Shown one piece after another: positions 42,601-53,300 of a DNA stretch of 64,000 nt (position 1 is the first letter of the stretch; the number at the start of each line of letters is the position of its first letter). The DNA comes from Schizochytrium sp. TIO01 (lineage: Eukaryota; Sar; Bigyra; Thraustochytrida; Thraustochytriidae): assembly GCA_004764695.1 (NCBI GenBank), contig SMSO01000034.1:3232501-3296500 (forward strand), in the 5' to 3' direction. The position numbers were made by a program, and so were the translations under genes. The notes below the pieces were generated by a model that did not search any database, had not been told where the DNA came from, and worked only from the letters and a program-made list of their open reading frames with translations.

Positions 42601-43472
42601 GGCTGTAGGTGCAAAGGTTGAGAAACTGTTGTTGTGGTGTTTCTTCTAACACCTTTTTCTTGTGCAAGTGTTTTATTATCCTCACAATCTTTATGGGACA
42701 GTTGTCGTACTGATTCGAGGTTGGATTGTGTTGTTGCCGCCCGAAGTCTCTGAGATGCTGTGGGTTGCGCAGTTTGCGGACGCTTCCTAGCTATTGATTC
42801 AAAATGTTGAACCCTCGACATAACTGAGCGGGCTCGAGTTGGTGTAATTACTGTCTTTATCTCCGCTTTGCTTGAATTGCTCAAACGAGGACGTTGCGGT
42901 ACTACAGGCTTCTCCAGGGAATTCTCCGACTTACTGCATGTATACTCTGGTAATCTCTGAGCAGCTAGAATGCTATTTTCTGAGTTGGCACCTTCCTCTA
43001 CGTTGATTCTAAGTTTGGGATGTGCATGTTTCTTTTGTTGGTCGAGTTCAGATTGGTTCCAAAGTTCATCCTTACTTTCTTCAGTAGCGCGAGGTTCCTC
43101 TGTGGTTAAATAGGATGGTGCTTCGCTAGGATTGTAACAAACAGATGATGGGCGTTCTCTGGAGGAGGAATTTGCCTGTGTCATAGGTTGAAGACCTGCG
43201 CGTACGAGACGCCGGTCTCGCTCTTCTTGAAGTCTCCGCTTTCTTTCATCAAGTGATTCTGATTTTTGTTGAAGTGATGAGCGCCTCATTATTGAGGAAT
43301 TTGGAGTCGAGCATCGCGATGAGCTAGTGCTCATTTGTGATGCTTGAAGCAGCCTTTCTTCTGCGGCAGCACTCAACACAGGTCCACCAAGTGAGCTCCG
43401 GGCATGCGTCAATAATTCTGAGTGGGAAGCCACCGTGCGGGAGCGTACTGTCCTTTGAGTATGGTCCTCCAT
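39648..43472 (-). CDS. phosphatidylinositol phosphate kinase with nested PX domain
   Basis: The protein has 1,274 residues. The first 500 are Ser/Thr/Gln-rich and likely disordered. The PIPK catalytic core begins at about 525. GAIFFKSADQKLIVKEV holds the ATP-binding Lys589, YDLKGSVHNR is at 662, and MDYSFLLGV at 832 is the PIPK form of the catalytic loop. After a linker, a PX domain occupies about 950-1075 (FRRYKDFERL, then LPPLPRKQL, then a helical end). The PIPK C-lobe then resumes at about 1215 with LFVGIIDILQEFNLSKKLE and ISAVDPERYGDRFLGFV, running to the C-terminus. The PX module therefore interrupts the kinase fold at the variable insert. PIPKs phosphorylate PtdInsP to PtdIns(4,5)P2 or related lipids. 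PX domains bind phosphoinositides, often PtdIns3P, so endosomal targeting is inferred. Subtype is not assigned. Confidence 0.93.
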   Translation of the reverse strand: MEDHTQRTVRSRTVASHSELLTHARSSLGGPVLSAAAEERLLQASQMSTSSSRCSTPNSSIMRRSSLQQKSESLDERKRRLQEERDRRLVRAGLQPMTQANSSSRERPSSVCYNPSEAPSYLTTEEPRATEESKDELWNQSELDQQKKHAHPKLRINVEEGANSENSILAAQRLPEYTCSKSENSLEKPVVPQRPRLSNSSKAEIKTVITPTRARSVMSRVQHFESIARKRPQTAQPTASQRLRAATTQSNLESVRQLSHKDCEDNKTLAQEKGVRRNTTTTVSQPLHLQPIVSNNVQECEEEKSGYDDKAHGMSSKTYQSATTSQLAQLETVQSSKSEECKPLVSCPNLESDAQRFSFPATNTESSLKPRTEGGSSKESIAADINANNHETPILVDEDIFLSKTLRPMSSPELVSSPTFDDALIDSLQHSLDMAAQNRQTRSTSASSMPAKLSQRPTGASGVSTRASTGQVGTSRQQPESLLGRVLSHGINLALTQDKLQPQRRTRIDDFSHYVQHQPYLELSPGRSVQFRLTDWCPVVFRNFRKHQGIEAGDFQKSLCTEALRGGGEGGGKSGAIFFKSADQKLIVKEVRRSERETLLRILPSMIDHIATYRHSFLPRFLGLYTLEAIPDVLPQSLTIIIMTNILDFPYKEPSLLFNEVYDLKGSVHNRFTSSPSRPLMQQHIGTATPPMPRKNSTETAYTPGLQRPSLQRTNSSPPSESSPHPADETGFMNNCAEGTSPSISNPHTPKSCNNRPSTGFASPNAPRASFYSSASPDLRRGSTGTSTAGAKPFVLKDLNLRSRFGLGVKRKSLVMSQLKRDVAWLEKHNLMDYSFLLGVASAEKLDSPFVGAGPTANMAYADPMDTPKSGLESPSGARFSLLSSSPRFSDISSCKTTDSVEAFACEEEQAPSELGAILRRNRLQRQETACLLPPDTPVQLQLIGHGKAKRSRESSTIFRQSCTLYSFLISREMTRDEIEIAMESEDLDIENREVHWIVFRRYKDFERLQKGLQEELKSANSALRLPPLPRKQLIGFMEPEFVRRREQELVQWIDSILSLVNYRVDSPVLHDFLTNKANKCPPKWQADQSLQRIVQQRISSPVVFKARSLQRSSLTGGRRGSSLSKSSTCGAGGSIITQNTAPQALSSSVNTHSSAQSLVPTSAGEPSSSAAPASPELSQLMEPNKPSCLPLWETLGGEWHQSFDALRISNGTGRRETVKLFVGIIDILQEFNLSKKLESVFKGLTQHADGISAVDPERYGDRFLGFVDEFVFE

Positions 43473-46400
43473 GTTGCCCTTTCTTTGCTTTGTATTACTC
43501 CTATAATGTAAACGCGCTTATGGTCTGCTCAAACTCTTGAACTTCTCTTCGCAAGTAGATCTTCAGGAATTGACGTTTTGTTTTAGACTTAGAGAAGCAA
43601 AGATCAAATCCAATCAGTGACCACCGTGACCAGTCAATTTGCAGAATATCTTCGAGCTAATGACTATGAGGAAGTGGATTGCCTTGGCTTGTCAGGCAGG
43701 ACAGCTGTTTGGTCTGTGTTTTCCTTTTTTTTTAAAGTGGATAGGTTACTATGATTGAGGATCAGATGGATAAGCAGAAGTCTCGTGCACGACACCTCAC
43801 AGTCACCGGTACGTCAATAAGGGGTCGTACGTTTCACAGATTCCAGACGAAGTGATATAATATAACCAATGGTATGAATATTGTCGATTTCCTTTTGCGC
43901 TGATCAGAATTTTTAAAGTATGAACGACCAAGCCTCAATCTTATTCCTGAGTTTGTTTTCTGTGTCTTATTTACCAATACTATATTTCCTACTTACACAG
44001 GATTCAGGTCGTGTCCAAACTAGGAGTTGAGCGCCCGTGATGGATGGATCACACTACCTAAGGAGTCCAATTTGCTAGGTTTACTTGCTTGATGCGATCA
44101 CGTCGACTCTTAAAGCTTGGGTTGACTCCTAAAGATCTAACGTATAGCGCAATCACCTCTTGCTGTGCTAGCATTAGCAGTGTGCCCCACCCAGCCAGTA
44201 TTCGTTTGCTTGCTCTCCTGCTTGTTTCCTTTTGCCTATACTTTTCGCTGCTTGGGAACGAGAACGAGAACTTTAGCTGATCAAAGCACGTCAAACTACA
44301 GCTGAGCCTGAGGCTTCGAAGAGGGGTTGAGCTCACTTTCGAGCGGGAGGTTCGCTTTTGCGGTCGATGCGCAAGCTTGCTTCCCTCCCCTCCAAGAAGC
44401 CAGCCGCAGAGTCGGCCTCGCCAAGCTATACGGTCTGCCGTCGGTCCCCGCTTGCTCTAGTACTTTCTCTTCGCAGTTATACTGCCCAGCGCAATCCATT
44501 AGTCAATCTCAGTTCTTGGTGGACGAGTGTAACACGTTTTGATCATGAAAACCCTTCTTTATCTACTGCTGCACTACTACCAACTACTAACACTCGCTAC
44601 CACCTCTTACCTCGTAACAGTTATAATTTGAGGAACTCCACTTCTCCAGGTCTTTCAAAGAAAGACACTCCACATTCCTTTCCCTCTCCTCCACTGGGGC
44701 GAAACCGACTTTTTTGCAGAGGGGACGCATGGAACATGTAAGGGGATTACTAATGGATTATTTTAGAAATATGGGCTGGGTACCAATAATCAATCATCAA
44801 TGAAGTCTTGTGAATAGCTGAGAAGTTGTGCAAAGTAACCCCCTTCGCACTTGGTGGGAGAAAAGGGGACTATTTACGAATAAAGAGGCCTATCGCACAT
44901 TTGGGAGCTTGAAACCGCAGCGCGTGCGGGTAACAATAATTTCGAGTTGAAGCATGATGATATTCCTCGCTCATTCTCGATCTCTGTGTTTGTCGGTTTG
45001 TATGGAGAGAGAGGAATCGGATTAGTGGGCCAAGCTTCAATCCAGCTGCGTTGCTCACTTATATTTGGCTTTTATTGTTATCAGCGTTGATAATGTGCGG
45101 CTACCTGATACTTTTATGCTGGGGCTATAAACTGTCAGACCATGCTCGGCGTCTTCGCCTCAACACTGCTTCGTGCATGTTCAGGTTTGTATACATGTCT
45201 AATTGACTGTTGGAATGTGATACAAGTGATTGTGAGGCGGTTGCACAAGCCTTCGAGAGGCTGAGAGCAAGACTGACGGGATCCGGAAATTTGTAACGAT
45301 ACCAAATGAGAAGAAATGTGCTGAGCAGGAAAGTTTTCGAATACTTTTGGGAAGAAGCGAGCCCAAGGAAGACATCCCTTGCTGTCCACTCTGAGTGGGT
45401 GCGACAACAGGTATGTATGGGAGGTGCTTGTATAGTTCAGACATTTTTTCTTTTGCAGTCGCTGCCTGTCCGTGTAGGTACCTTTGTCTGCCCACGGACA
45501 GCAGAACTTCTCTCAAAGTCGTGCCAAAAACTATTCCTGGGCCGGCTGCCTGAGAGTTGCTCTTGGGGAGGTGGTGGTCAAAATCTTTAGGAGAGCTAGT
45601 TTACGATTGATAAGGTGTATGGCAAGCGTATTAGTAAAGTTGGAGGTTTTAATTCTGGAGACGAGATTTCCCAAGTGCGAAAGTTTCGAAATATGTACTA
45701 CATATCTAAGCTCCTGAGAGCTGGCACTCTGTTGAAAGGAAGGGAAGAAGGGAAATCATCCTCACCTAAAAAGTTTTTTGTTTTGTTTTTCGCAGTATAA
45801 TCCAAGACCAAAATTCTCTATGAATCGATCGAGCACCTCTTATTGAAACGGAGTAAATATTCGCCTATCCACAGCACTTGAAATCAATCTTGTCTCATGT
45901 AAAGTCACAATCTTAATTTGATATTTAAGTGGCAACGCAAATCTTTCGTTCATTATAATAGACGAATATTCGTACATCAAAGATGTATATGCACATGTCT
46001 TTGTCTTTGTGGATTTTCAACAGTCGAGATTCAAAGAATGACAGAACAAATAGGTAAAAATGTGCCATCTTCTAAACCTACTCATCCTGCTAGAAGCCTT
46101 CAGTGTCTTGAAAGGAAGGTAACTAGGTAGTAGTACCTCTTACACGACGATATGAATTGGTGCACACCCACAACGAGCCGGCGGCCATTTGGTTCTATAA
46201 TGCTAATAATAAAACTTGAAGGAGAAGAAGTAGGTACGCACGTGCGTGATGGTTATATTGTTGTTGACAACCAACAATGAGCGAAGCTGGTTTTTTCGAA
46301 CGTGGGATGATATCTATCCTTAAGCGAAAAGCACTAAGCAACTAAAATCGTACTACAGTTTTTCCTAAGTGACTTCAATTTACATTTATAAGCAGACATC

Positions 46401-46714
46401 CAGAATTTACAATTTTGCAAGTCCCCCAAAAATAAGCTCGATAGTCCCGCCACTCTCTTTCAAGGTCCTTGCAAGTCGCCTCGCCCAAAGGCCGAGACGC
46501 CGCGACACTTGAGTCCTTCGTGAGCGAACCTAGGTGGCCGTAGTCCTCGGACTCACTGACGTCCGGTTGCTTTTTGATACTTTCGTGCACGTGCTGCGCT
46601 CACCCTTGCAAGCATCAGCTTCAAGGTGCTGCAAAAGAAGGGCGCATAAACCAAAACTTCTTTGCAATCCTTTGTCTAGATGCCCTTGCGTTGCACAAGG
46701 GCTACCAGAGCAAT
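43473..46714. other. intergenic region between divergent genes
   Basis: Contains the promoters of the PIP kinase (-) and of the transporter (+). An AGGTACCT palindrome lies at 45476-45483. ORFs at 44,296-44,741 and 45,135-45,717 overlap in several frames and lack domains. The transporter frame is open 141 bp upstream of its first ATG. No RNA gene recognised. Confidence 0.5.
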
Positions 46715-48259
46715 ATGAGGCTGCCGTGGATTAAGCGTGGAGTCTCTGAGGACGCAAAAGTTGAGGAGGTTGGCGATGTAGACGGCTCCCGGAGTGTAGG
46801 AAGTGATAAGAGCAGCAGTGGTGAGATAAGACTGAGCAGCTCTCACCTTGTAGCCATAAGTGATACTCCAGAGGATGCTCGGGACGACAGCCACATGACA
46901 TCGGCATGGGGGTCGGCGCGCAGCCTTATCAATGCTGCTGTGAGCGGAGGCGTGCTAGCCCTCTCCTACCAAATTCCGCGAGCTGGATTTGGGCTCGTGA
47001 CGATTCTGATGTTCATTTCAGCGTTTTTATTATATGAGTCCCTTATGATGCTATACAAGACATCGCTCTTGCTTCGAGTGAGCTCGTACACGGGAGCAGT
47101 GCGAAAGCTTTGGGGCCGTAATGCTGAGCGTGGAGTCACTCTCTCTCTGGCCCTGGGTCAGTTTGGTATTCTCGTTGGCTATGCTAACGTATTGCGTGAT
47201 ACCTTGCCGTGGGTAATTCAGTACAACTCCTTTGGATGTGTAGACGGCGACGATAGCTGCGATCTGCCCGTGTATGTGCGCAGTTGGTTTTTGATCATGC
47301 TCATTATGATTGTTTTCATTGCCCCCCTCAGCTTGCGAAGTGATCCGGACCTATTCGCCAATATTTCATTTACTACGTTCATTCATTTTGGGGCTTTTTT
47401 AATCCTGGTTTGCTATGGAGCAGCAACGTATTATGTAAGTAACCTGAGTGAGTCTGCCGTGTATACGCGTGAAGAGGCGATAGCCGAGGGATTGCCCATT
47501 GCGCCGAGTGTTTATCCAAAAGAATCAAGTGGCGCCCCGGCACCGTTTATTTTTAGCGAAGAGGCCATTCTCGTACTTGCAATTCTAGCGTTTGCTATGG
47601 AAGCCCATACTACTGGCCTCGAGGTATTGTATGGAACACGTATGCGCAAAGAGAACTTCCGCGAAGGAGAGTCCGAGGATGAGCACAAGGTTCGAATCAC
47701 ATCATATGTTGTTGCTGGATCGTTCGCTGCCGTCTTTGTTTACTATTTGATAATCATGCTTGGTGCGTACATGGCCTTTGGACCCAAGGTCAAGGACAAT
47801 TCGCTGAACTCGTTTCCAAGTTCTGATGTTTTTGCGCAGGTCATTCGCTGTACGTACACGTTTGAGTTAGGGACTTCTGTCCCGATTTACGCATATGCAA
47901 TGAGGCGTGATCTCACAGCTACGATTTTCAATATCCAAGGGGGGCAATCTGATATTGATAAGGCTGAGAAGGAGAACCCGATCCGAACTGTGAGCATTAC
48001 TCTTGCAATTTTATTCTTTTCGACATTGTTGGGCATCCTAGGTTCTCTTTCTCTAATTTTGGGGCTCACAGGCGCCCTGGTGACTTCTCTCAACACCTAT
48101 GTTTATCCTTCCATGTTGTTTTACACATTTTGCAAACGCCAAGGTCAAACGTTGGGATGGGAATTCAAGGCTTCGATTGCTTTGGCATGTTTTGGTGTCA
48201 TCGTTTGTGTCATAGCGTTGTATTCCCAAATCAAACTTATTGTTACTGGTGATGAGTAA
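46715..48259 (+). CDS. amino acid/auxin permease (AAAP) family transporter
   Basis: Using the first in-frame ATG (46715, MRLPWIKRGV) gives 514 residues. About ten to eleven hydrophobic segments follow a 60-residue cytosolic N-terminus. The first, at about 62-85 (SAWGSARSLINAAVSGGVLALSYQIPRAG), carries the family's opening pattern of a small-residue-rich first helix followed by P-x-A-G-F/W. The later GYANVLRDTLPW, LRSDPDLF-like loop and LGLTGALVTSLNTYVYP segments fit SLC38/AAAP carriers. These are proton- or sodium-coupled neutral amino-acid transporters of the plasma membrane or the vacuole/lysosome. Substrate and location cannot be read from sequence. No intron is needed. Confidence 0.88.
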   Translation: MRLPWIKRGVSEDAKVEEVGDVDGSRSVGSDKSSSGEIRLSSSHLVAISDTPEDARDDSHMTSAWGSARSLINAAVSGGVLALSYQIPRAGFGLVTILMFISAFLLYESLMMLYKTSLLLRVSSYTGAVRKLWGRNAERGVTLSLALGQFGILVGYANVLRDTLPWVIQYNSFGCVDGDDSCDLPVYVRSWFLIMLIMIVFIAPLSLRSDPDLFANISFTTFIHFGAFLILVCYGAATYYVSNLSESAVYTREEAIAEGLPIAPSVYPKESSGAPAPFIFSEEAILVLAILAFAMEAHTTGLEVLYGTRMRKENFREGESEDEHKVRITSYVVAGSFAAVFVYYLIIMLGAYMAFGPKVKDNSLNSFPSSDVFAQVIRCTYTFELGTSVPIYAYAMRRDLTATIFNIQGGQSDIDKAEKENPIRTVSITLAILFFSTLLGILGSLSLILGLTGALVTSLNTYVYPSMLFYTFCKRQGQTLGWEFKASIALACFGVIVCVIALYSQIKLIVTGDE

Positions 48260-48289
48260 CTTAATAGAGATCGGCATCAATTTGAACAT

Positions 48290-48295
48290 AATAAA
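48290..48295 (+). promoter_or_regulatory. candidate polyadenylation signal
   Basis: AATAAA about 30 bp after the transporter stop codon, followed about 55 bp later by a long T run. It fits a poly(A) signal by position only. Confidence 0.35.
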
Positions 48296-49781
48296 AATCT
48301 TTACTGCGATCAAAACATGCATGTCTTGCCAAGCTTGCGTCCTTTTCTTCATTTTTTTTTTTTTTTTTTAAGGAGCAAAGAAACACAAGTAAGAAAATAT
48401 CAAACATTCACGGAGTGGAACTAAGTACTTATACTGGTTCAGGGTTCACCAAAATACAGTCAAGTGTACCAAGTACGCAGGTGCGATGCGTCATCACTTG
48501 GGTTATCGAATTTCTTTTTGTTTAAGCTTTTCATTTTATTAATTTTGATAATAGTGAAAAACATTCTTTCAATTTAAAGTAAAGATCTACAAGGAATTGT
48601 CAGCTGAAGAAGATCATCATGTTGGTGTCATTTTGACTTAAGATTTTATAGTTAGTAGATCGCAATTTAACAGGGTAGTAGCAGATCGCATTCGTTTCAA
48701 AAGTATCGAAGCAATTGCTTATAGCATCACATAAACATGTTCCAAAAGCTTAATAGAAAAAAGAATCTAATATATATTTTTATATGATGTGATGTGTGAT
48801 ATAAGGAGAGTAAAAAAGAGAAAAGCAAAAGTGAAGACTGGATTGGAGTTGAAAGAAACTGCGCTGCGGATGCACCTTTCGTGCTTGTCACCACTTTGGA
48901 TAAACAAGGCCTCCAGGATACAGCAGTTGCAACTTGCAACTTGTGAAGAGTTTAGATTGAGACTGTGATTGAGATTTATAATTCTGTCCCGCTGCCCTTT
49001 CCAGCATTTGCAAGCTTCGAGTAGGATGATTTTCTTCTTTGTTTTAGTTCAGGGCTAAGAATGCGACGCCTGTAAAGCCGAATTGCAAATGCTGACGACC
49101 AATGAATTTGTGTCAATTTATCAACCTTGTTGTTGGTGGAGACGAATTGCCATCATTCTTCATCCTCTCACCTCGTATGCGACCCAATTCGAGCTTGCTT
49201 TCTTTTCTTCTTTCTTTTAAAAATTAGTCCCGCAACTGCGCTTCTTCGCACAGGTCGAGGCCGACTCAGGGCCCTTTTTGCGTGCACAAGATCTGCAGGA
49301 CCTGCAGACGTTGCGAATGCTCCTTCATAGCGCTCTTGTGTCTTTGATTATCAATGTCATGCGTGTCATTATCCTCGCAGCGTCATCATCTTTCACTGAG
49401 GCTCCATGATGTAGGCACCTCACAGCATTGCCTCCTCGTTTAAGACTTTATAGGCAGGCAGGCAGGCTCCCATACTTTAGGCGAAGAAGACGTTCTCAAC
49501 CGCAGAAGTCCCAAGCACACCTTTTGCAGTTTCGACGTGCGTCACGATCTCGATCTTCTTCAAGAGCCCTTCGGCACCATCGCAGTTCGTGATCCATCCA
49601 CGGTGCAAACAACAGCAGACGCCTCTACAATCAACCATACACTCGCTGGCCATTCGGAATGGCGGCGCCACCGTCGGTGCCATCTTCGCCACGAGTCGGC
49701 TTGGATTCACGACGGAAACAGAATCCGTCTTTCGAGACGATGACGACGACAATTTATCCAGAAGCTAATAAGAGCTTCATG

Positions 49782-49782
<1 letters not shown>

Positions 49783-49818
<36 letters not shown>
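49783..49818. repeat. (GATA)9 microsatellite
   Basis: Nine perfect GATA units. Confidence 0.95.
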
Positions 49819-49819
<1 letters not shown>

Positions 49820-49905
49820 GCACCAGTGCTACTGCTACTACATACTACGTGGGGTTTCTATACTCCAAATAAATCAAGGAGGGGTTATTGTTTAACTTTC
49901 ATTAT

Positions 49906-49907
<2 letters not shown>

Positions 49908-49946
<39 letters not shown>
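49908..49946. repeat. (AAT)13 microsatellite
   Basis: Thirteen perfect AAT units, followed by AAGT/GAGT tetramers up to about 49,985. Confidence 0.95.
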
Positions 49947-49952
<6 letters not shown>

Positions 49953-50296
49953 GCAAGTAAGTGAGTAAGTAAGTAAGTAAATAAGGAGATAAAAATGAAA
50001 CGAATCTCACGATCGATGAGGTAACAAGATAGGTCCTGGTACTAGTAGAGTACTAAAGATCCAGGTTGGTTGGTTCATTTTGTTTTGTTTTGTTTTATCT
50101 TATTTTAACTATCTTATTAAATAATATTATCTTATTTTAAATATAGATATATACATTATTATTTTAAAGATATTTTAAACTTTTAATTTAAGAAAAAGGA
50201 CGTTCTGAATATGGAGTAGAGTAGATATGCATTAGTGATATAACACACTAATTAAAACTAAAATAAGCAGACAGCACAGAGGGACGACAGAGCGCA

Positions 50297-50360
50297 GAAG
50301 GAAGGAAGGAAGGAAGGAAGGAAGGAAGGAAAGAGGGAAGGAAAGAGGGAAGGAAAGAGA
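50297..50360. repeat. (GAAG)n purine microsatellite
   Basis: Perfect GAAG units to about 50,331, then imperfect GAAAGAGG units. All purine on the plus strand. Confidence 0.9.
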
Positions 50361-53300
50361 AGAGTATTTTAGACAAAAGTTTCATTTAATGAAAGAGGAC
50401 AAAGGCTCAGTTCCAACTTCTTCCTCGGCAAGTTCTTCAACTCGATAAAAATGAATGCACAATCAAACCATCGCCATCCACGCAGGTCTCTCTCTCTACA
50501 GTTCCGTGCCTCCACTCAGCTGTGCGAACTCTGCAAATTCTGCAGGCTCGACTGCTTAATTACCGAATACCCGACGCTAAAAATCAGGATGAAAATGAAT
50601 GAGGAGGTGAAATGTGGAATATACATACATACCTTCGTAAAACCTTCTCTTTTCGCTTTTAAAATTCCCTTCTTCGCTATCTTCGTGCTTGCGCAACCAT
50701 TTCGATTGGTCCATTATTCAATCTAATTCGCCAAATTGGGCATTGGCGATCCTCGATTCCTCCGTGCTACTGGAAAGACCAGGTTCCTCAAGACGACGCG
50801 CGTATGGAGTGCTTGCGTCTGCACACCCGACTGAAAAGGTATAAGAAGGTTGGCGTCAGCATGACCTATTCTGACTTCGAACCTCCGATAGAGGCGCGAG
50901 AGGATTGGGATTACACCGGATCTGCAGCGCTGTCAACTTGAAGAAGGCAACTTGCGATCAACGTTTGTGCGAAGGCAGCAACGATGATCGAAAGCTCGCT
51001 AGTTTGAGAGAGATTATCGCTAACCTTCGCCAACCATCATCGCAAGCTGCGCACATTTAATTTCCACGGGACGGGCTCGAGGAAATCTTGACAAAGCGCA
51101 GGCTCGAGGACTAAGGTGGTGAGAGTGGGCCACGGGTTGGTTTATTTGATTCCGTGGGAACGATCGAAGCCACTCAAAGAGTGAAACGCTCAGCGCAGTC
51201 TTGGGATCTGTTTCTTTGTTATCGCCCATTGCATCCCTGCACGTGTGCTGTGGTTATGCATCAGTCTGCATATAAATCGGCGTTAGCATTCTTTTCAGCG
51301 CATTGCAAGATACCACCGCCTTCAGTGCAGAACTTCGACTTCGAGTTTGGCCCATTAGCAGTGTAGCAGGCCTACCATGACGCGCAGAGCAGAAGCTTTT
51401 CAGAACTTCGAGTAAGTTGCTTCTTCTCGTCACGAATGTTAGTTTCTGCCTCTACATAAATATAAAACCCGAAAGCCAATCTCGGCATTCGAGGTATCGC
51501 ACACTCGAGTCAGTCCTGCCTTTGTCATGATTCATCGACTATGAATCATCAATCATCGTACGCACGCAATTGATGGCGGTGCAAGCTCAAGCTACCTACG
51601 TTCTGGGCAGACGCATTTCGAGAGGCCGAATGGAATTGCTTCCTCGATAAGCGACGCAGCACCTGCAATTCACGCTATTTCCATATCCTCTTTTCAAAGG
51701 CCCACAGGGATATATCTATATCTATATCTGTAAATTCATTGAGTTCGAGATGAGATCACGCATGAATCTTCTGATGATTGGAGCCATCGAATACTTCGCG
51801 CCGTGGCCTGCCAGCTGGCTGCGTTGAACCTCATTGGTGAGAATGAGGTGCCTGAGCGGCTTGCTGGCGTCTTCATCATTGAACTTCATCATTGAAGCCA
51901 TCCATCCACCACGCGACTGAGCAAGTGACTTGGAACGAGTGAGATGATGGTAAGTTCAAGAAGCCTTCGAAGGCCAACGAATCAAAGGCTATGAACAAGT
52001 CCAAAATCCTCTCCACCATAGAGAAGCGATGGTGCTCAATGGTGGCATACGCGACGTCATCACTCGAGCATGCTACAAACACAGTCCCTGCCTACCCCCC
52101 TTTTCGTTCCTCCCCGTTCCGTACTTCCAGTCTACCGAAGGGGTCTGTCTGGACTTCATTGCGCCGTTGCATAGGATGGTGTCATGATGTACCCCTCAAG
52201 CATCGTCAACTCCTCATACTCAGCACCACAGTGATCGGACGTAACGGGGGGTATAGGCAAAGATACCGTTCTTTCCATCTCTTCACACATGTTCTTCTTC
52301 CACCCTGTCCCTTTTTTTTTTCTTTTTTTTTTAAATTCTTTATTTCTTTATTTCTTTATTTCTTTATTCGTTATTACTTTTGGCCACGCTGATGAATCTT
52401 AGTGTTTAATGTATAAGCCAGCAACTAGCTCTATTTCCCTTTTCAGATGGTGTTTATTTAAAAATTATATAATCAACATGGATAATATGTTGTGTTTAAA
52501 AGCGCTTTTTTTTTTCACATTAAAAGGAATACGAATTCTTGATTAAAAAAAAAAAAATGTATTTTAACTGTAATTAATTAATTATTTAAAAATGAATCGA
52601 GCAATCATTTTCCGGAATAACTTGCGCGATACTGACCTGAAGCTGAGTGTCTTCAAACCTAAGACGCCAATTCGTTCACCTGTTTTATTCTATACCAGGG
52701 CCGAACTATCAGAAGGATCTCCACAGACACCTCAAGACTGCCGCAGAGTTTTTTTCCCTCTCGTCCCTCTTTTCTCCTTCTGTGACTTGGCCCATTCTAT
52801 TCTCCTCGTGTAGGACGCGTCGCGTCCCATGACAGTTCATATATTCTCTCTTCCTCCCACTTCATCACCACTCCTTTTTCATTTATTTTAATTCTTATAA
52901 CTAAAAATAGCCTTCTGACTTTTAGTTGAAAACAAATTAAATTGTTTATTTGTTGTTGTTTATAATAATGAAAATAATAATAATTATTTAAAAAAAAACT
53001 TTAAAAAAAAAACTTTCCATCTCGAAAAATCTAAAGATCTGATGATAATCAAAGATAAGGCTGACACGTAAGAATTAGGTAACCAATTGCCACTGAAGCC
53101 TCTGCCAGAATGGCGCCTACCTACCATGATTATGCAGTCACGTCACCACCAAATATTAGCCATAGGACTTTCTCTCCCTGGTAAAAGTAAATTAAAAAAA
53201 TACTACGACTAATAATAAACATACGATAAATGTAATTTTCAATAAATAAAAGAGAGCCACGCCGCACACTGTAGTCGAGGTACCAAGGTATTTCAAGATA